Shown here in pieces: positions 46,571-55,807 of a stretch of 64,000 bases of DNA; positions within the stretch are counted from its first letter, which is position 1; every line of letters begins with the position of its first letter. The notes under the pieces were generated by a model. That model searched no databases. It saw only the letters and a list, made by a program, of their open reading frames with translations, and was not told the origin of the DNA. The DNA comes from Agrobacterium arsenijevicii. Lineage in GTDB: Bacteria; Pseudomonadota; Alphaproteobacteria; Rhizobiales; Rhizobiaceae. The DNA is taken from assembly GCA_000949895.1 (NCBI GenBank), contig JWIT01000001.1:248001-312000 (forward strand), read 5' to 3'. A program made the position numbers and the translations under genes.

Positions 46571-47575
46571 ATGGACCCCACAATCCTGCTACTGGCCGCA
46601 CTTGTCGCTATTTCGGCAGGAGCACTCGCCTATGCCTTCCTTTTTCAGCAGATAGAGGTCGAGAAAAAGACCACAAGCCGCTTCAAGCGGGTCAAGGCCG
46701 CCGAAACCGATCACGCAAACATCAAAGCCGCGCGGGACCGGGTCCAGGAACTCGGCAAGCGCCGCAAGTCCATGCAGGACAGCCTGCGGGATATGGAAAA
46801 AAAACAAAGTGAAAAGGCGAAGAAAGCAAAGAATGTCGGCTTACGCGACAAACTGGTTCAGGCAGGGCTGCAGATTTCCGTTCGGCAGTTTCACCTGCTG
46901 AGCGCAGGCGCGGCTGCTTTCGCCGTTGTCTTTGCACTTCTTTATGACCTTTCGATGCTTATCGCTCTGCTCATTGGAGCCGTCGTGGCATTGGGACTGC
47001 CGCGATGGGTATTGGCATTTATACTCAAGCGCCGGCAGAAAAAATTCCTCGAAGAATTTCCCAACGCGCTGGATGTCATGTGCCGGTCGATCAAATCCGG
47101 ATTGCCGCTGAACGACGCCGTGCGACTGATCGCATCAGACGGCCAGGAACCGGTGAAAACGGAGTTCCAGCGCGTCGTCGATGCGCAACAGGTGGGGATC
47201 GGCATTCCGCAGGGGATCGAACGCATGATGCTGACCGTGCCGCTTTTCGAAGTGAGTTTCTTCAGCACCGTCATCAACATTCAGGCGCAGGCCGGCGGCA
47301 ACCTTTCGGAAGCGCTGTCGAACCTGTCGAAAGTTCTGCGTGAACGCAGGAAAATGCGCGCAAAAGTCAACGCACTGTCGATGGAGGCGAAGGCCTCGGC
47401 AGTTATTATTGGTGCACTACCCTTCATCGTCATGCTGCTGGTGCACTTCACTTCGCCTGACTATCTGTCGGTGCTCTTCACCGACATGCGCGGGCACATC
47501 ATTCTGGGCGTGTCGGGGTTATGGATGCTGATCGGGATCTTCATCATGCGCCAAATGATCAATTTCGACATATGA
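46571..47575 (+). CDS. ctpH: Inner-membrane platform protein TadB
   Basis: A 334-residue polytopic protein. An N-terminal helix (ILLLAALVAISAGALAYAFL) is followed by a charged cytoplasmic region (about 25-90), then helices and a type II secretion F domain (about 170-300) with PNALDVMCRSIKSGLPLNDA. It pairs with TadC to form the platform driven by CtpG. It starts 15 bases after ctpG. Confidence 0.95.
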   Translation: MDPTILLLAALVAISAGALAYAFLFQQIEVEKKTTSRFKRVKAAETDHANIKAARDRVQELGKRRKSMQDSLRDMEKKQSEKAKKAKNVGLRDKLVQAGLQISVRQFHLLSAGAAAFAVVFALLYDLSMLIALLIGAVVALGLPRWVLAFILKRRQKKFLEEFPNALDVMCRSIKSGLPLNDAVRLIASDGQEPVKTEFQRVVDAQQVGIGIPQGIERMMLTVPLFEVSFFSTVINIQAQAGGNLSEALSNLSKVLRERRKMRAKVNALSMEAKASAVIIGALPFIVMLLVHFTSPDYLSVLFTDMRGHIILGVSGLWMLIGIFIMRQMINFDI

Positions 47576-47585
47576 GGGCACGACC

Positions 47586-48572
47586 ATGACAGGAAGCTTC
47601 TTTTCCAGCCTGACGGACCCAAAAACGATCATTGCCATTCTCGTCACGCTTGCGGTTTTCGCGACCCTCTATACGCTCATCATGCCGTTCTTCGAGCGAA
47701 AAAACTTCACCAAGCGCATGAAAGCCGTTTCATCCGAGCGCGATCTCATTCGCAGCCGGGAGCGCGAACGTCTTGCCACCGCCACCCGAGATGGCAAGGC
47801 TTCCTTGCGCGGCAACAACAACAAATCCGCCCGCCGCATCGTTGAAAAATTCAACCTCCAGGAAGCGCTCGCCGACAAGAACACGATGAACAAACTGCGC
47901 GCAGCGGGTTTTCGTTCACAGAATGCGCTTAACACATTTCTTGCCGCCCGGTTCGTACTGCCGTTCATTTTTCTGGCCCTGGCCTTCACCTGGGTCTTCG
48001 TTTTCGGAAACCTCGCCGATAAGGCTTTCGTCATTCGGCTGATGGCAGTGCTCATTTTCGGTTATCTGGGTTTCTACGCACCCAATATCTATGTTTCGAA
48101 CGCCATGAACAAGCGGCAGGCCTCGATCAGACGCGCTTGGCCGGATGCGCTGGATCTGATGCTGATCTGCATCGAATCCGGTGTGTCCATGGAGGCCGCG
48201 ATGCGTCGCGTTGCGGAAGAAATGGGCGAGCAGTCACCCGAACTGGCAGAGGAAATGATACTGACGACAGCGGAACTTTCCTTCCTTCAGGACAGGCGAA
48301 TTGCACTTGAGAATTTTGGCATGCGCACGCAGCTGGACGGTGTCAAAAGCGTAGTGCAGGCGCTTATCCAGGCGGAACGATACGGCACGCCGTTGGCTCA
48401 GGCGCTGCGCGTTCTGGCGCAGGAAGGTCGCGACGAGCGGATGAACGAGGCTGAAAAGAAGGCCGCTGCGTTACCGCCGAAACTGACCGTGCCGATGATC
48501 ATATTTTTCCTGCCGGTGCTGATCGCGGTCATTCTGGGACCGGCCGGTATTCGCGTCGCCGACACGTTCTGA
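47586..48572 (+). CDS. ctpI: Inner-membrane platform protein TadC
   Basis: A 328-residue partner of TadB with the same F-domain layout: ALDLMLICIESGVSMEAAM (about 185-205), then LVQAERYGTPLAQALRVLA-like sequence, and a C-terminal helix PMIIFFLPVLIAVILGPAG. Last gene of the ctp operon, 10 bases after ctpH. A GC-rich hairpin without T-tract (48584-48604) follows. Confidence 0.95.
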   Translation: MTGSFFSSLTDPKTIIAILVTLAVFATLYTLIMPFFERKNFTKRMKAVSSERDLIRSRERERLATATRDGKASLRGNNNKSARRIVEKFNLQEALADKNTMNKLRAAGFRSQNALNTFLAARFVLPFIFLALAFTWVFVFGNLADKAFVIRLMAVLIFGYLGFYAPNIYVSNAMNKRQASIRRAWPDALDLMLICIESGVSMEAAMRRVAEEMGEQSPELAEEMILTTAELSFLQDRRIALENFGMRTQLDGVKSVVQALIQAERYGTPLAQALRVLAQEGRDERMNEAEKKAAALPPKLTVPMIIFFLPVLIAVILGPAGIRVADTF

Positions 48573-48661
48573 CACGGGAAGCGCGCCCGCATATCTAGCG
48601 GGCGATCCGTATGGTGTTCGTTTGAGGGTAAACCAGCACTGATTGAGGCGTCTAAAAACGA

Positions 48662-49486
48662 TCAGCCTGCCGGCTTGTTGTCTTTTTTCGCCAGTTGCTG
48701 CCAGGAATTCTGCTGCGAAAGCATCGCGCGCAGATAGCCGAGATTGGCCTGGGCCTGCTGTGGCGAGAGTTCCTGAACCGCGATGCGCTCGGCTTCTGCA
48801 AAGCGCCCCTGAAGGCCCACCACGAGTGCGAGGTTCTGGCGAACGCGGCTGTCCGCGCCCGGCTGGGCGATGGCCGATTGCAGATATGTCTCTGCGGTGC
48901 GGGGATCGCTCGACAGGACGTAGGACATTCCGAGATTCGAAAGCACGCTCGGATCATTCGGCTTGAGATCGAGTGCCTGGCGGTATTTGGTGCGCGCCTC
49001 GTTCGACCGGCCAAGCTGGTCGAGCACGGCGCCTTCCGCAGAATAGAGCCGCCAGTCGGGACGGTCTGGCGTCTGCGCTCTCTGAATGGTCGAAAGGGCC
49101 TGCTCAAGCTGGCCTGATGCTGCCTGCGCCTTGCCATAGGCGGCAAGCACGTTACGGTCGGCAGGATTGGCGATGGCAATCTGCTGCATCACCGCAAGCG
49201 CCTGCGTATTCTTGCCGGTCATCATCAGCACGTTGGCATAATTCATACCGACGGACCTGTCCTTGGGGCTGCGTTCGTAGGCTTTTCCGGCCGTCTCTTC
49301 CGCCTGCCGGAGCTGGTCCATATTCATGTGGTCATAGGAGCGTGCGGTCGCAGGAATTGAGCCAGTCGACATGCGGTCCGGCTTATTGGTGCTGGCGCAT
49401 CCGGAAACGGCTAAAACCAGCGCTGCGAGACATGCGCCACGCAGCAATCCTGTCCGGCCTGTCTCGCTCAAAGAAAAAGCAGTCAT
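48662..49486 (-). CDS. TPR lipoprotein, TadD-like pilus accessory
   Basis: A 274-residue lipoprotein. The lipobox LAALVLAVSGC ends near residue 30; the mature protein is a run of tetratricopeptide repeats (LRQAEETAGKAYERSPKDRS, then AVLDQLGRSNEARTKYRQAL and others). TadD-type TPR lipoproteins act as pilotins for the secretin of Flp pilus systems. It is convergent with ctpI and lies next to a locus that otherwise lacks tadD, so that is the likely role. ATG 49486 follows GGGGGCACTGCC. Confidence 0.87.
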   Translation of the reverse strand: MTAFSLSETGRTGLLRGACLAALVLAVSGCASTNKPDRMSTGSIPATARSYDHMNMDQLRQAEETAGKAYERSPKDRSVGMNYANVLMMTGKNTQALAVMQQIAIANPADRNVLAAYGKAQAASGQLEQALSTIQRAQTPDRPDWRLYSAEGAVLDQLGRSNEARTKYRQALDLKPNDPSVLSNLGMSYVLSSDPRTAETYLQSAIAQPGADSRVRQNLALVVGLQGRFAEAERIAVQELSPQQAQANLGYLRAMLSQQNSWQQLAKKDNKPAG

Positions 49487-49628
49487 GGCAGTGCCCCCGC
49501 CCAAGAATTATCGATCTTGCGCCCGACATACGACAGACTCACATGACGCAACTTTCGCTTAAGCAATAATCTGTTAACCCTAACAGAGCGTTAATCGCAC
49601 CGATTCTCGACAGTTACGAAAGCAGACC

Positions 49629-51023
49629 ATGGCGCCCTATCAGTTCATCGAACGCCCGACCCCTTTCAGCTCCAAGGCCGGCAGCACCTTGCCGGTTTTC
49701 GCCGTCACGCCAGCCCATATCGAACAGGGCGCCATCGATCCTGTCGCTCTGGACTGGGCGAAAAAAGCGGGTTTCAAGGCAGAGGCAGGCGCCATATTGC
49801 TCGTTCCCTCCTCCGATGGTTCGCTGGGTGGCGTTCTCCTCGGCCTCGGCGGCAATCCGTCCGAAATCCCGTTCATAACCGGGAAACTGGCCCGCGAGCT
49901 GCCCGAAGGCGAGTGGCACATTGAAACTGCGCCATTGACGGCCAATCGACTGGCTCTCGGCTTCGGCCTCGGCAGCTACCGCTTCGACAAATACAAGACC
50001 ACGAAAACCAGCGGGGCAAAACTTCTCATTCCGCAAGATGCCGAAGACGGCGAGATCAAGCGGGTTCTGGCCGGCGTCTTCCTGGCACGCGATCTCATCA
50101 ATGTTCCGGCCAACGATATGGGGCCGGACGAGCTTGAGATCGCCTTCCGCAGTCTCGCCGCCCATTACAAGGCGAAGGTAGGCGTCATTACCGGCGACGA
50201 CCTGCTGAAGGAAAACTTCCCGCTCATCCATGCCGTCGGCCGCGCCAGCGAAAGCGCGCCGCGCCTTCTGGAAATGAACTGGGGCAAGAAAGGCAATCCG
50301 CGCCTGACCCTCATCGGCAAGGGTGTCTGCTTCGATACCGGCGGTCTAGATATCAAGCCCGCCGCCTCCATGGCCCTGATGAAGAAGGATATGGGAGGTG
50401 CTGCCAATGTTCTTGGTCTGGCATTGATGATCATGGACGCCAAGCTGCCGATCAACCTTCGCGTCCTTGTGCCCGCCGTCGAAAACTCCATCTCCTCCAA
50501 CGCCTTCCGCCCCGGTGATATCTACAAGAGCCGCAAGGGGCTGACGGTACAGATCGACAATACCGATGCGGAAGGTCGCCTCGTTCTGGCGGATGCGCTG
50601 GCCTATGCCGACGAGGATGCGCCGGACCTGATGATCGACATGGCAACGCTGACAGGTGCCGCCCGCGTCGCTCTTGGCCCGGATCTGCCGCCCTTCTACA
50701 CCGACGACGACGATCTGGCCCATGATATCGCGGAAGCCAGCATCGATACCGACGATCCGCTGTGGCGCATGCCGCTCTACATGGGATACGACAAGGATAT
50801 CCGCTCACGCGCGGCCGATATCACCAACGCGCCGTCGGGCGGCATGGCGGGATCGATCACGGCCGCCCTGTTCCTCAAGCGTTTCGTCACCAATACGAAA
50901 AAATGGGCGCATTTCGATATTTACGGCTGGTCACTGAGCGAGCGGCATCACTCGTCTATCGGCGGCGAAGCACAGGGCATCCGCGCGCTCTTCCACTACA
51001 TCGCGCATCATTTCGTGAAGTGA
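49629..51023 (+). CDS. Leucyl aminopeptidase family protein (M17)
   Basis: A 464-residue cytosolic metallo-aminopeptidase. The metal and active-site segments are intact: GKGVCFDTGGLDIKP, MKKDMGGAANVLGL and the signature NTDAEGRLVLADAL (about 315-328). Forms hexamers with two metals per subunit and removes N-terminal residues. The N-terminal domain (1-165) is shorter than in PepA, as in PepB-like members. Divergent from the TPR gene, with the dyad CTGTTA-N4-TAACAG (about 49571-49586) in the gap. Confidence 0.94.
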   Translation: MAPYQFIERPTPFSSKAGSTLPVFAVTPAHIEQGAIDPVALDWAKKAGFKAEAGAILLVPSSDGSLGGVLLGLGGNPSEIPFITGKLARELPEGEWHIETAPLTANRLALGFGLGSYRFDKYKTTKTSGAKLLIPQDAEDGEIKRVLAGVFLARDLINVPANDMGPDELEIAFRSLAAHYKAKVGVITGDDLLKENFPLIHAVGRASESAPRLLEMNWGKKGNPRLTLIGKGVCFDTGGLDIKPAASMALMKKDMGGAANVLGLALMIMDAKLPINLRVLVPAVENSISSNAFRPGDIYKSRKGLTVQIDNTDAEGRLVLADALAYADEDAPDLMIDMATLTGAARVALGPDLPPFYTDDDDLAHDIAEASIDTDDPLWRMPLYMGYDKDIRSRAADITNAPSGGMAGSITAALFLKRFVTNTKKWAHFDIYGWSLSERHHSSIGGEAQGIRALFHYIAHHFVK

Positions 51024-51106
51024 AAAAATGATAGGGCGGTTTCGAAAATCGCCTTTACCGGAACTGTCACGGGGCGTTTCTCCTTACGGGATACGCCCCG
51101 TCTCCT

Positions 51107-52411
51107 TCAAACCAGAACCTTCTGTTCCTTGTGGTCTTCTTCACCGAAGAACTTAAGGTAACGTTCCACTTCGGCCGGTTCGCCCGTTGCCTTTTGCGGA
51201 TTGTCCGAAAGCTTCACCGCCGGCCGGCCATTGGCATCGCTGACCTTGCAGACGATGGAGATCGGTTTGAGGCTGGCGATGGTCTTCGGCGCGCAGCCGG
51301 CAAAATCATTGGTCAAATTGGTGCCCCAGCCGAAACTCATGCGCACCCGGCCTTCGAAATGCTTGTAGGTGTCGATAATGGCGTTGACATCGAGACCGTC
51401 GGAAAAGATCAACATCTTCTTGCGGGGGTCGCGACCCATCTTCTGCCACCAGTCGATGATCTTTTCCCCGCCCTCGATCGGCGGTGCGCTGTCGGGACGG
51501 AAGCCCGTCCAGTCCGCCACCCATTCCGGCGCGTTGCGCAGAAAAGCCGCCGTACCGAAGGCGTCGGGCAGCACGATCAGCAGGTTGCCGCCGTAAAGCC
51601 GGTTCCAGTCCTTCAGGACCTGATAAGGCGCGGCGGCCAGTTCCTCGTTGGTTTGCGCCAGCGCCGCAACCACCATCGGCAATTCATGCGCATTGGTACC
51701 GACGGCTTCGAGATCGGAATCCATGGCGAGAAGGACGTTGCTCGTGCCGGTGAAGGCAGGGCCGATGCCTTCCTTCAGCGCCTCGACGCACCAGCGCTGC
51801 CACAGAAAACTGTGGCGGCGGCGGGTGCCGAAATCGGAAATGCGCAGGCCCGGTAGTTCCCGCAGTCGCTCGACTTTCTCCCACATTTTAGCCTTTGCGC
51901 GGGCATAGAGAACATCCAGCGTGAAATAACCGAGCGACCGCATGGCGCTGCGCGAACGCAGCTCGTTGATGATCGCAAGCGCTGGAATTTCCCAGAGCGT
52001 GGTGTCCATCCAGCGGCCGTGGAAATTCAGCTCATATTGCCCGTCACGCTTGAAAAGCTCATATTCCGGCAATTGATAGCTCGAAAGCCAGGAGAGAAAC
52101 TCCGGCTCGAAGATTTGCGAGCGGCCATAGAAGGTATTACCCGCAAGCCAGATGTTCTCCTTTTTGGAGAGACGCAGAGTACGGGCGTGATCGAGCTGCT
52201 CGCGCAGTTCCATCTCGTCGATCTCTTCCGCCAGCCGCACCGTCTTGGTGCGGTTGATCAGGGAAAATGTCGCGTCAACTTCCGGATAGAGTTTCCAGAT
52301 CATCTGCAACATCAGCAGCTTGTAGAAATCCGTATCGATCAGGCTGCGGACGATCGGATCGAGCTTCCAGGTATGATTGTGGACACGGGTTGCTATATCG
52401 GTCTTCGTCAT
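51107..52411 (-). CDS. pncB: Nicotinate phosphoribosyltransferase
   Basis: A 434-residue enzyme making nicotinate mononucleotide from nicotinate and PRPP with ATP, in NAD salvage. The N-terminus has [18 protein letters not shown]. The His that is phosphorylated during the reaction is in [36 protein letters not shown] and [11 protein letters not shown] form the phosphoribosyl site. I start at ATG 52411; the longer frame adds an unconserved leader. A GC-rich dyad lacking a T-tract (51069-51101) lies between it and the aminopeptidase gene. Confidence 0.97.
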   Translation of the reverse strand: MTKTDIATRVHNHTWKLDPIVRSLIDTDFYKLLMLQMIWKLYPEVDATFSLINRTKTVRLAEEIDEMELREQLDHARTLRLSKKENIWLAGNTFYGRSQIFEPEFLSWLSSYQLPEYELFKRDGQYELNFHGRWMDTTLWEIPALAIINELRSRSAMRSLGYFTLDVLYARAKAKMWEKVERLRELPGLRISDFGTRRRHSFLWQRWCVEALKEGIGPAFTGTSNVLLAMDSDLEAVGTNAHELPMVVAALAQTNEELAAAPYQVLKDWNRLYGGNLLIVLPDAFGTAAFLRNAPEWVADWTGFRPDSAPPIEGGEKIIDWWQKMGRDPRKKMLIFSDGLDVNAIIDTYKHFEGRVRMSFGWGTNLTNDFAGCAPKTIASLKPISIVCKVSDANGRPAVKLSDNPQKATGEPAEVERYLKFFGEEDHKEQKVLV

Positions 52412-52565
52412 GCTCGCATTCCCTAACATCGGCCGTGACATCGGCAGGGCCGATGTCACCCCGCACCTCGGCAGGTATCAACCTGTCATGCCAAAGATTT
52501 ATCTGAAAAAGCGACAACAAGTCCAGAGCGCGAGCGACGCAAATGCCGCTTTAAATTCCATCGCT

Positions 52566-52925
52566 TCAGAAGGTCGGGTCGACGGGATTGATGCCCGGAT
52601 ACCAGTCCTTGGAGACAGGATTTCTGCCGCCGAAGCTGGAAATGCCGTTTTCGTCCGTGCAACGATACCCCTGAACGGGAAGTCCACGGCTGCCGAAAAC
52701 ATCCCGGTGGGGACCCCTGGCATATCCCGTAACGCCAAGTTCGCTATGGCAGTTGTAACGGACCTTGGGTTGCAGCGTTCGCGGGTCCTTGACGCCGGGC
52801 AGGTTCGCATAGGCGTCGGGCGCCGGGGCAAAACCATTCTGGAAAACGGTCTGCGCCTCGGCTGAAGCGCTCAAGAGAACCGCCGCCAGAATAGCTGCCA
52901 ATCGTGTCGCTGTTTTCGTCTTCAT
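52566..52925 (-). CDS. Small secreted protein of unknown function
   Basis: A 119-residue exported protein. The signal peptide (about 1-24) ends SASAEA. The mature part is rich in Gly, Asn and Pro with two Cys (RYNCHSELG and GYRCTDENG), which could form one disulphide. No family recognised. ATG 52925 starts right before the basic signal region (MKTKTATRLAAILAAVL). Lies alone between pncB and the NlpC/P60 gene. Confidence 0.65.
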   Translation of the reverse strand: MKTKTATRLAAILAAVLLSASAEAQTVFQNGFAPAPDAYANLPGVKDPRTLQPKVRYNCHSELGVTGYARGPHRDVFGSRGLPVQGYRCTDENGISSFGGRNPVSKDWYPGINPVDPTF

Positions 52926-53020
52926 CGATGCCGGTCCCATGCCATCATTCATCCGATGTAGGCGCTCGGCAGCGATCGCACAAAGGGCGAGGCAGGCACA
53001 ATTTCGTGAAAGCCGCCTTC

Positions 53021-53872
53021 TCAGCCTTCCAGACGCCGGTAAGCCGTCGGCCTTTCGTAAAGCCAGCCGATACGCTCGATGGCCTCATTGAGATTTTCGC
53101 GCGCGACATTCATCGTATGGCCATTGGCATGCAGCAGCGTTTCTTCATTTTCCATGAGGCCGACATGGCCCTTCCAGAAAACCAGATCGCCGCGCCGCAA
53201 TTCGTCGCGCTCTATTTCCACGCCAAGCGATTTCACCTGCATGTCGGTATCGCGCAGAACCCGCTTGCCCGTCATCGCCATGGACAATTGCACGAGGCCG
53301 GAACAATCGATACCGAAGCCGGAGCGACCGCCCCAGAGGTAAGGCGTTTCGATGAACCGCAAGGCTACCGCGACATAGTCCTCGTCAAGCGCGTCATCCA
53401 CCGTCCGGCAATGGGCAGCGATGATGCCTTCACCCTTTTCGGTCAGCAGATAGCGTGTACCGCGCGTCTCCGCCTCGCCGACAATGCGGACCAGACTGCC
53501 CATGGAAAGTGCTGCGACCGGCGGTTTGCGCAGTTCGGCGATGGGATAAAGAAAGGTGCGCGGTGCAACCACTTGATGGGTAGCGGCAACGACATCGGCG
53601 ATTGCCGTTTCCGGCACATAACCGGCATAACCGTCTGCATCTGCCTGCACCCATGCCCAGCCGTTCGCTCGGTCGAAAACTCGCACGGTTTCGCCAAACA
53701 GAAGCTCCGTGTCGATGCCGGCGGCAAGGTCCGGCGTTGGCCGCAGGCCAATCGCGGGAACAGCGATTTGGGCGGGCGAGCCGCGGACGAAGCGTTCGGC
53801 CTGAACCACGCCTTGCAACTTCTCATCGGCCAGATCGGAGCGGAAGACATTCAGGCGGCGGTCGAGCATCAT
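53021..53872 (-). CDS. NlpC/P60-family cysteine peptidase with SH3 domain
   Basis: A 283-residue protein. The N-terminal SH3-like region (about 55-120) has ELLFGETVRVFDRANGWAWV. The C-terminal NlpC/P60 catalytic domain (about 160-280) has Cys in GFGIDCSGLVQLSMAM and His in KGHVGLMEN, with a third polar residue expected in LLHANGHTM. These enzymes cleave gamma-D-glutamyl-diaminopimelate bonds in wall peptides. No signal peptide is visible, suggesting cytoplasmic recycling or another export route. It follows the MarR gene by 18 bases, probably co-transcribed. Confidence 0.9.
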   Translation of the reverse strand: MMLDRRLNVFRSDLADEKLQGVVQAERFVRGSPAQIAVPAIGLRPTPDLAAGIDTELLFGETVRVFDRANGWAWVQADADGYAGYVPETAIADVVAATHQVVAPRTFLYPIAELRKPPVAALSMGSLVRIVGEAETRGTRYLLTEKGEGIIAAHCRTVDDALDEDYVAVALRFIETPYLWGGRSGFGIDCSGLVQLSMAMTGKRVLRDTDMQVKSLGVEIERDELRRGDLVFWKGHVGLMENEETLLHANGHTMNVARENLNEAIERIGWLYERPTAYRRLEG

Positions 53873-53890
53873 GGGTTTTATGTCCAGAGG

Positions 53891-54301
53891 TTAGATCTTA
53901 CGCGCCTGATCAATAATCAGATCGCCGAATTTTTCCAGATAGAGAGCACCTGCGACCGTACGTTTTATCACAACATTGCGTTTGTCCCGCTCGTCCCGCA
54001 CCCTGTCGACCAACCCGAGCGCCCCGAGACTGTCCAGTGCGCGGGTGATGACCGGTTTGGTCACGCCCAACATTGCAGCGAGGCCCCGGACGGTGTGCGG
54101 CGGCGGCACGAGATAAATCTGCAGCAGGATTGCAGTCTGCCGCAGGGTCAAATCCGGCGCATCGGCAATGACTTGCGCCGTGGATACGCGATGCCAAAGC
54201 CCCAAGGCCTCCGTCGGCGAAAGTTCTGCAGGCAAACCGGTAAACCTTCCAGTCGTTACCCCACCGTTTTCATTCAACCGAGCAGAAAACTCAAGAACCA
54301 T
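53891..54301 (-). CDS. MarR-family winged-helix protein, start uncertain
   Basis: About 136 residues; helix-turn-helix in TLRQTAILLQIYLVPPPHTV, VRGLAAMLGVTKPVITRALD and wing RVRDERDKRNVVIKR. It is upstream of the NlpC/P60 gene in a likely operon. ATG 54301 lies only 6 bases from a large hairpin and has no ribosome site; TTG 54235 has GGAAGG 8 bases before it and would still keep the whole DNA-binding domain (about 114 residues). The ligand is unknown; a tie to wall turnover is suggested only by the neighbour. Confidence 0.78.
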   Translation of the reverse strand: MVLEFSARLNENGGVTTGRFTGLPAELSPTEALGLWHRVSTAQVIADAPDLTLRQTAILLQIYLVPPPHTVRGLAAMLGVTKPVITRALDSLGALGLVDRVRDERDKRNVVIKRTVAGALYLEKFGDLIIDQARKI

Positions 54302-54306
54302 AGCGC

Positions 54307-54367
54307 ACAAACAAAACCGCCGCGCTATCGCAGACCCTGAAAGATCGCGCGGCGCGGCGGTGTTTGT
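54307..54367. repeat. Large inverted repeat at the MarR gene start
   Basis: ACAAACA (54307-54313) and CCGCCGCGC (54317-54325) pair with GCGCGGCGG (54352-54360) and TGTTTGT (54361-54367): 16 base pairs with a 3-base bulge and a 26-base loop. As RNA it would sit against the proposed MarR start codon. The rest of 54368-54561 is AT-rich and shows nothing else I can support. Confidence 0.6.
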
Positions 54368-54561
54368 CGACCCGTTTTCGGGCCTTTAACGTCCCCTCTG
54401 GACTTGCAACATAAGATGCAGGAAGTGTGCCAGTTTTATTGCGGCGCACAAATATGAGCAAAAACAGACATTTGGGGTATTATTCCTGCCTTATGGTCAA
54501 ATTTTCTGCAAGGCAGAAATAGCATTAAAAATAAGCAATCAGCAATTCAATGCTTAAAAAC

Positions 54562-54588
54562 TGCCTTCCGCCATGACAGCGGAAGGCA
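54562..54588 (-). terminator. Terminator of the DUF475 transporter gene
   Basis: A perfect 10-base stem TGCCTTCCGC/GCGGAAGGCA with a 7-base loop; on the minus strand GTTTTTAAGC follows. It lies 15 bases past the gene's stop. Confidence 0.85.
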
Positions 54589-54602
54589 AGGATCAACGCA
54601 GA

Positions 54603-55709
54603 TCAGATTTCCGCACCGCGTGCGGCGTCAACCGCATCGGCGCTTTGCCGCCGGTTATGACGGATCGACGACCAGAGCGAAATGCCGATCAAGGTCGCAC
54701 CGCCAAGGCCGGTGATGACCTCCGGAATGTGGAACATGGTCTGCACGTACATGATGACCGACAGGATGAGGATCGCGTAGAAAGCGCCGTGTTCCAGATA
54801 GCGGTATTCGGCAAGCGTTCCCTTTTCGACCAGCATGATCGTCATCGAACGCACATACATGGCGCCGATGCCGAGACCGATGGCGATGATGAACAGGTTC
54901 TGCGTCAGCGCAAATGCACCGATCACACCATCGAAGGAGAAGCTTGCGTCGAGCACTTCGAGATAGAGAAACGCACCGAAGCCGCCTTTTGCAGCGCCTT
55001 CCAGCACTTCCTGGCTACGATCGAGAATACCGCCGACAACCTCCACCAGAAGGAAGGTCAAAAGACCCCAGATCGCCGAATGGAAGAAGGTAGTGGCCGC
55101 AACCGGACCAAGCTCCGGATTGTCACTGGCGCCGATGATGCGGGAGAAGACCAGCATGACGACCAGCACGAAGGCGATCTCGATGCCCTTGACGGAGGAA
55201 TAGGTTGCAGCCTTTTCCTCGATCCAGCGCACCCAATGCACATCCTTTTCATGATCGAAGAAGAAGTTGAGGCCGACCATCATCAGGAAGGTGCCGCCGA
55301 AAGCAGCGATAGGCAGATGGGCGTCACGCATGATTTCCGCATAACGTTCCGGCTCCGTGGCCGCCATGACGAGCGCCGTCCAGGGGCCGACATTCGCGGC
55401 AACGACCACGATCAGCAACGGGAAGACGATACGCATGCCGAAAACGGCAATCAGGATACCCCAGGTCAGGAAGCGATGCTGCCAGACCGGTGTCATCTCT
55501 TTCAGCTTGTTGGCATTAACGATGGCGTTGTCGAAGGAAAGCGAAATTTCCAGCACGGCAAGCACCGCGCAAATGAAGAAGATCGTGGCCGTGCCACTGA
55601 CCGTTCCGGTCATTTCCCAACCGAGATAACCGCCAAGGATAAGACCGACGATGGTGACGATAAAAGCCCACTTGAAGTAGGAAAGCGTGGTTTTCTGGGC
55701 GGTGCTCAT
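54603..55709 (-). CDS. DUF475/TerC-like integral membrane protein
   Basis: A 368-residue protein with about nine membrane helices. TerC-type acidic motifs inside helices are present twice: VLEISLSFDNAIVNANKL (about 50) and VLDASFSFDGVIGAFAL (about 250). TerC relatives export manganese or other divalent metals or resist tellurite, so metal export is the best guess. A near-perfect Shine-Dalgarno (GGAGGTGATC, plus strand 55714-55723) lies 4 bases before ATG 55709, and that ATG overlaps the stop of a 33-codon upstream ORF. Confidence 0.88.
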   Translation of the reverse strand: MSTAQKTTLSYFKWAFIVTIVGLILGGYLGWEMTGTVSGTATIFFICAVLAVLEISLSFDNAIVNANKLKEMTPVWQHRFLTWGILIAVFGMRIVFPLLIVVVAANVGPWTALVMAATEPERYAEIMRDAHLPIAAFGGTFLMMVGLNFFFDHEKDVHWVRWIEEKAATYSSVKGIEIAFVLVVMLVFSRIIGASDNPELGPVAATTFFHSAIWGLLTFLLVEVVGGILDRSQEVLEGAAKGGFGAFLYLEVLDASFSFDGVIGAFALTQNLFIIAIGLGIGAMYVRSMTIMLVEKGTLAEYRYLEHGAFYAILILSVIMYVQTMFHIPEVITGLGGATLIGISLWSSIRHNRRQSADAVDAARGAEI

Positions 55710-55807
55710 GTCCGATCACCTCCGGTCACGAAGACGATTGCGGAACGACGCAGGGCGTCGAGCCGCACGCAGAAAGCACGCGCGCGAAGCACATTCAGGT
55801 TTTTCAT
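55706..55807 (-). CDS. Possible leader peptide coupled to the DUF475 gene
   Basis: An ATG (55807) opens a 33-residue frame, MKNLNVLRARAFCVRLDALR then RSAIVFVTGGDRT, whose TGA overlaps the DUF475 start codon as ATGA. It is Arg-rich and contains the downstream gene's ribosome site within its last codons. Such an arrangement suits translational coupling or stalling control. Its own ribosome site is weak (GGCGG), so whether it is translated is unproven. Confidence 0.35.
   Translation of the reverse strand: MKNLNVLRARAFCVRLDALRRSAIVFVTGGDRT

Noticed and set aside
51069-51101. ACGGGGCGT/ACGCCCCGT dyad between the aminopeptidase and pncB as a terminator
   Set aside because: 15-base loop and no T-run on either strand; it may only be a chance dyad or a weak bidirectional stop.
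52904-54340. 478-codon open frame opposite the NlpC/P60 and MarR genes
   Set aside because: Shadow of two genes with intact domains; no motif of its own.
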